DNA from: Candidatus Dormiibacterota bacterium
Lineage (GTDB): Bacteria; Chloroflexota; Dormibacteria; UBA8260; Bog-877
Direction: 5' to 3'
Assembly: GCA_003133485.1 (NCBI GenBank)
Contig: PKXR01000109.1
Location: 2,618-11,040 of the forward strand
Length of the DNA stretch: 8,423 nucleotides
Of this stretch, positions 5,723 to 8,423 are shown in pieces (the stretch's first letter is position 1; every line of letters begins with the position of its first letter). The position numbers were made by a program, and so were the translations under genes. A model generated the notes under the pieces. The model was not told the DNA's origin. It did no database searches and saw nothing but the letters and a program-made list of their open reading frames with translations.

Positions 5723-6756
5723 CTACGGTCAGCGTGGTGGGCGGAGCCGGCTACGTAGGCGGAGAGCTGGTGCGCCTGCTCCTCGGCCACCCGGGCTTGA
5801 AGCTCAGCCAGGTGACGTCCGGGTCCCACCGGGGCAAACCCCTGGTCAGCGTCCATCCCAACTTGCGCGGTTTCACCGAGATTCGCTTTGCCGACCCGGT
5901 TCACCTCAAGCCGTGTGACGCGGTCATCTCGGCTGGGGCGGGATCTGTCGCTGGCCCATCTGTTACCCAGCTCCGGGAACTGGCGCCCCTGGTGCTCGAC
6001 TGCGGCCCTCGACTCCGGCTGCGCGACCCCTCCGTGTTTCGCCGCTGGTATGAGGACGACCCCGAGCCGCCGGAGCTGCTGGAGGAGGCGGTCTACGGAC
6101 TGCCGGAGTTGCACCGCTCCGAATTGAGCCGGGCGAAGTTGGCCAGTGGGGTGGGCTGCTCGGCGGCGGCCACCATCCTGGCCCTTCTTCCGCTGGTGCG
6201 GGCAGGTTGGGCATTGGCCACTCCTGCCTTCGTCGAGGCCAGGTTCGGCTCTTCGGCGGCGGGTTCGAAACCTGGTCCCGGTGGGCATCACCCAGAGCGA
6301 AGTGGGGCGGTCAGGGTCTTCGCCCCCGAGGGCCACCGGCACCAGGCAGAAGTGGCCCAGGCGCTGGGTTGGGACCCGGCCCAGCTCAGCTACTCCGGGG
6401 TGGCGGTGGAGATGGTGCGCGGGATCTCGGTCTCGGTGCGCTGTTTCCTAAACCGACCGGTGACCGAGGCCCAACTTTGGGACGCCTTCCGCGCCACCTA
6501 CCAGGAGGAGCCCTTCGTCCGGATCGTGGCCCAGCGCACGGGACTCCACCGATACCCAGATCCCCGCTGGCTGGCGGGCACCAACTTCTGTGATGTCGGC
6601 TTTGCCGTCGATCGCTCCGGAGAGCGCTTGACGCTGATGTCCGCCCTGGACAATCTGGGCAAGGGCGCGGCGGGCAACGCGGTCCAGTCTCTCAACTGCA
6701 TGCTGGGTCTCGCGGAGCGGGAGGGGCTCGGCTTCACGGGATTGCATCCGCTATGA
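5719..6756 (+). CDS. lysY: LysY, [LysW]-aminoadipyl phosphate reductase, probable CTG start
   Basis: NADPH-dependent reductase of the ArgC family that turns the LysW-bound acyl phosphate into the semialdehyde. GGAGYVGGE (residues 8-16) is the nucleotide-binding loop, VHPNLRG a family motif, and GVGCSAAA holds the expected catalytic Cys147. HHPERSGAVRVFAPEGHRH (from His190) includes the catalytic histidine, and HRYPDPRW, DNLGKGAAGNAVQSLN and a final LHP match Thermus LysY. Length is 345 residues from CTG 5719 or 340 from GTG 5734. The GTG reading starts inside the first beta strand and lacks its first residues, whereas the CTG reading restores TTVSVVGG and overlaps the LysX stop as CTGA. Two normally conserved motifs differ: AGAGS (72-76) stands where ALPHG is expected, and GPRLR (96-100) where SADFR is expected. 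The frame is intact through both. Confidence 0.92.
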   Translation: MTTVSVVGGAGYVGGELVRLLLGHPGLKLSQVTSGSHRGKPLVSVHPNLRGFTEIRFADPVHLKPCDAVISAGAGSVAGPSVTQLRELAPLVLDCGPRLRLRDPSVFRRWYEDDPEPPELLEEAVYGLPELHRSELSRAKLASGVGCSAAATILALLPLVRAGWALATPAFVEARFGSSAAGSKPGPGGHHPERSGAVRVFAPEGHRHQAEVAQALGWDPAQLSYSGVAVEMVRGISVSVRCFLNRPVTEAQLWDAFRATYQEEPFVRIVAQRTGLHRYPDPRWLAGTNFCDVGFAVDRSGERLTLMSALDNLGKGAAGNAVQSLNCMLGLAEREGLGFTGLHPL

Positions 6757-7625
6757 CCACCACCTCCCCTGCGCCGATCCCATCGGCAGAGTCGATTCTA
6801 GTGGTCAAGATCGGGGGTGGCGGGGAGATCGACCGGGAGATAGTCTGCCTCGACCTCGCGAGTCAGTGGTCGAAGCGGCCCTTGGTAGCAATCCACGGAG
6901 CGTCTAAGGAGCTCGACCGAGTCTCGACCACCCTGGGCCATCCGCCAGTGCGGGTTACCTCGATGTCCGGGATCGAGAGTCGCTTCACTGACGACGCGAC
7001 CATGGCGATCTTCAACATGGTCTACGCGGGCAGCGCCAACGTCGGCTGGGTGGAGTGCCTCCAGCGCTGCGGGGTGGCCGCAGTGGGGTTGTGCGGGGTC
7101 GACGGCGGGCTGCTGCGGGGGCCCGAGAAGGGGGTGTTGCGCTCCCGGCTAGGGGATGACCGCCAGCAGCTGCGACGGGGAGATCGCAGCGGCCGGGTCA
7201 CGGAGGTGAACGTGGAGCTCTTGCGGCTCCTGCTGGGAGCGCGCTACCTGCCGATCCTCAGCCCTCCGGCACTCTCGGACGCTGGCCGGGCGATGAACGT
7301 CGATGCCGATCGTGCGGCGGCCCAAATCGCCATCGCTCTGAGAGCGACGACGCTGGTCTTCCTCAGCGATGTTCCCGGGTTGCTGCTCGACCCGAACCAG
7401 CCAGAGAGCCTGGTGCAGGACGTGCGGCGACATGAGATTCCCCGGGCGATGGAGATCGCCCGGGGGCGGATGCGGACCAAGGTTCTCGCCGCCAAGGAGG
7501 CCCTCCAGGGGGGCGTCCGGCGCGTGGTGGTGGCCGATGGCAGGATCCCCAAGCCCGTGGAGATGGCGTGCCTGGGTCACGGGACTGTGTTCCGACGGAA
7601 CGGGGTTTCCAGGAGCGCCGGGTGA
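6753..7625 (+). CDS. lysZ: LysZ, [LysW]-aminoadipate kinase
   Basis: Amino-acid kinase-family enzyme (relative of acetylglutamate kinase ArgB) that phosphorylates the side-chain carboxylate of LysW-bound AAA. It has 290 residues, about 20 more than Thermus LysZ, mostly from a low-complexity N-terminal segment before VVKIGGGG (17-24). Other landmarks are IHGAS (47-51), LGHPP, RFTDDATMAIFNMVYAG, GLCGVDG, NVDADRAAAQIA, FLSDVPGLL and GRMRTKVLAAKEAL. The usual HGG has become HGA at residue 50. ATG 6753 overlaps the LysY stop as ATGA, which supports this start despite the long N-terminus. There is no separate strong ribosome binding site, so reinitiation after LysY is likely. Acetylglutamate kinase is the alternative, but the cluster and Thermus-like motifs favour LysZ. 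Confidence 0.94.
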   Translation: MTTTSPAPIPSAESILVVKIGGGGEIDREIVCLDLASQWSKRPLVAIHGASKELDRVSTTLGHPPVRVTSMSGIESRFTDDATMAIFNMVYAGSANVGWVECLQRCGVAAVGLCGVDGGLLRGPEKGVLRSRLGDDRQQLRRGDRSGRVTEVNVELLRLLLGARYLPILSPPALSDAGRAMNVDADRAAAQIAIALRATTLVFLSDVPGLLLDPNQPESLVQDVRRHEIPRAMEIARGRMRTKVLAAKEALQGGVRRVVVADGRIPKPVEMACLGHGTVFRRNGVSRSAG

Positions 7626-8423
7626 GCGAGCAGCAGCACTTGAGCCAGGGGGATTTGGCGCTGCTCACCGGATTGGTGGCCATCCCCAGTCCCACGGGAA
7701 ATGTGGGCGAAGCGGCCGCCTGGCTGATCGAGCACTTGCGTGAACAGCAGGTGGAGGTCGACGTGGACTCGGTCGGCAATGTGCTCGCGTTCGTTGAGCC
7801 CAATCACCCCGATCCGCGGAGCGGCGAGGTGTATCTGCTGGGGCATCTCGACACCGTCGAGGGATTCTGGTCACCCCGGATAGAGCGGGGCAGACTGTCG
7901 GGGCGCGGCGCCTCCGACGCCAAAGGCCCCTTGGCCGCCTTCGTGGCTGCGGTCTTGCGCGCCCGCGACTCCGGTCGCCTGCGCCGCCGGGTGAGGATCC
8001 TGGCGGCGGCCGATGAGGAGGGAGAGTCCAATGGCGCACGGCTTTTGGCGGCCACCCAGGCGCCCCCCGCGTTCTTAGTGGTGGGCGAGCCTTCGGGGTC
8101 GAGTAGGGTGGTTCTAGGGTACCGCGGTTGCCTCCGCTGCCGTTTGGCGCTGAGCTGCCCGGCGCACCACAGTTCCCGACCTGAGCCCACGGTCGCGGAG
8201 CTGGGTGTCGCCGCTTGGTCGACGATCCGCGCCGAGGTGGCGGCGATCAACGGTGCCGCTGCTGGGTTCGATTCCCTCGATGCCCATCTCCTCGCGATCG
8301 ACAGTCGCAGTGACGGCCTCCACGACACGGTCACTTTGGAGCTGGGATTCCGCTTGCCCGTGACGATTGGCCCCGATGCCTTGGTGGCCCGATTGTTGGG
8401 CCTCGCTCTCGGTGGGCACCTGG
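7622..8423 (+). CDS. lysK: LysK, M20-family [LysW]-lysine hydrolase (3' end beyond window)
   Basis: Zinc or cobalt carboxypeptidase-like deacylase that cleaves lysine (or ornithine) from the LysW tail, the last step of the pathway. The window holds the first 267 residues; the frame is open to the right edge. Metal and catalytic residues of the M20 family are visible: LLGHLDTV (His75, Asp77), GRGASDAKGP (Asp99), ADEEGESNGAR (Glu132, Glu133) and VVGEPSG (Glu156). YRGCLRC and a histidine-rich PAHHSSRPEP lie near the dimerisation-domain boundary. Start GTG 7622 overlaps the LysZ stop as GTGA and has AGGAG six bases upstream. The full family length is about 350 residues, so roughly 80-100 residues are missing. 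ArgE or DapE are relatives, but position and motifs favour LysK. Confidence 0.93.
   Translation, partial: MSEQQHLSQGDLALLTGLVAIPSPTGNVGEAAAWLIEHLREQQVEVDVDSVGNVLAFVEPNHPDPRSGEVYLLGHLDTVEGFWSPRIERGRLSGRGASDAKGPLAAFVAAVLRARDSGRLRRRVRILAAADEEGESNGARLLAATQAPPAFLVVGEPSGSSRVVLGYRGCLRCRLALSCPAHHSSRPEPTVAELGVAAWSTIRAEVAAINGAAAGFDSLDAHLLAIDSRSDGLHDTVTLELGFRLPVTIGPDALVARLLGLALGGHL

Noticed and set aside
1..8423. CRISPR array, insertion sequence, tRNA or rRNA genes
   Set aside because: I saw no repeat-spacer pattern, transposase, terminal repeats or cloverleaf sequence on either strand.

Overview
The window is a high-GC bacterial chromosome segment. Almost all of it is one plus-strand operon for lysine biosynthesis by the alpha-aminoadipate (AAA) route with the amino-group carrier protein LysW. 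Third codon positions are mostly G or C, GTG starts are common, and the leader RNA resembles actinobacterial T-boxes. This suggests an actinobacterium or a related high-GC lineage such as Chloroflexota or Dormibacterota rather than an archaeon. Thermus, the classic host of this pathway, is possible but I see nothing specific to it. The taxonomic call is inference from composition and RNA type only.

Layout. Positions 1-230 hold no certain gene; a minus-strand reading frame (155 down to 1) may be the start of a divergent gene. A Gfo/Idh/MocA-family oxidoreductase follows (231-1313). The gap 1314-1707 is not empty. It has a weak promoter candidate and a 13-nt-spaced inverted repeat near 1355-1388, then a well-formed T-box leader (about 1396-1702). 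The codon-like triplet in its specifier loop reads as lysine, and it ends on the Shine-Dalgarno sequence of the first operon gene.

The operon runs: homocitrate synthase (1708-2865), homoaconitase large subunit (2868-4103), homoaconitase small subunit (4103-4645), LysW carrier (4656-4844), LysX ATP-grasp ligase (4841-5722), LysY reductase (5719-6756), LysZ kinase (6753-7625) and LysK deacylase (7622 to beyond the right edge). From LysW onward every junction can be read as a 4-base stop/start overlap, which points to strict translational coupling.

How the genes work together. Homocitrate synthase condenses 2-oxoglutarate with acetyl-CoA, and homoaconitase isomerises homocitrate to homoisocitrate. 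A homoisocitrate dehydrogenase and an aminotransferase, not in this window, would give AAA. LysX attaches AAA through its alpha-amino group to the C-terminal Glu of LysW, LysZ phosphorylates the side-chain carboxylate, LysY reduces it to the semialdehyde, LysJ (not in the window) transaminates it, and LysK releases lysine. The same LysW enzymes can make ornithine from glutamate in some organisms, so a dual role is possible.

The most notable observation is the apparent lysine-specific, probably translational, T-box controlling an AAA/LysW operon. This would let uncharged tRNA-Lys switch on the whole pathway. Secondary points are a probable CTG start for LysY, two altered LysY motifs, and a cysteine-bearing tail on the homoaconitase small subunit.
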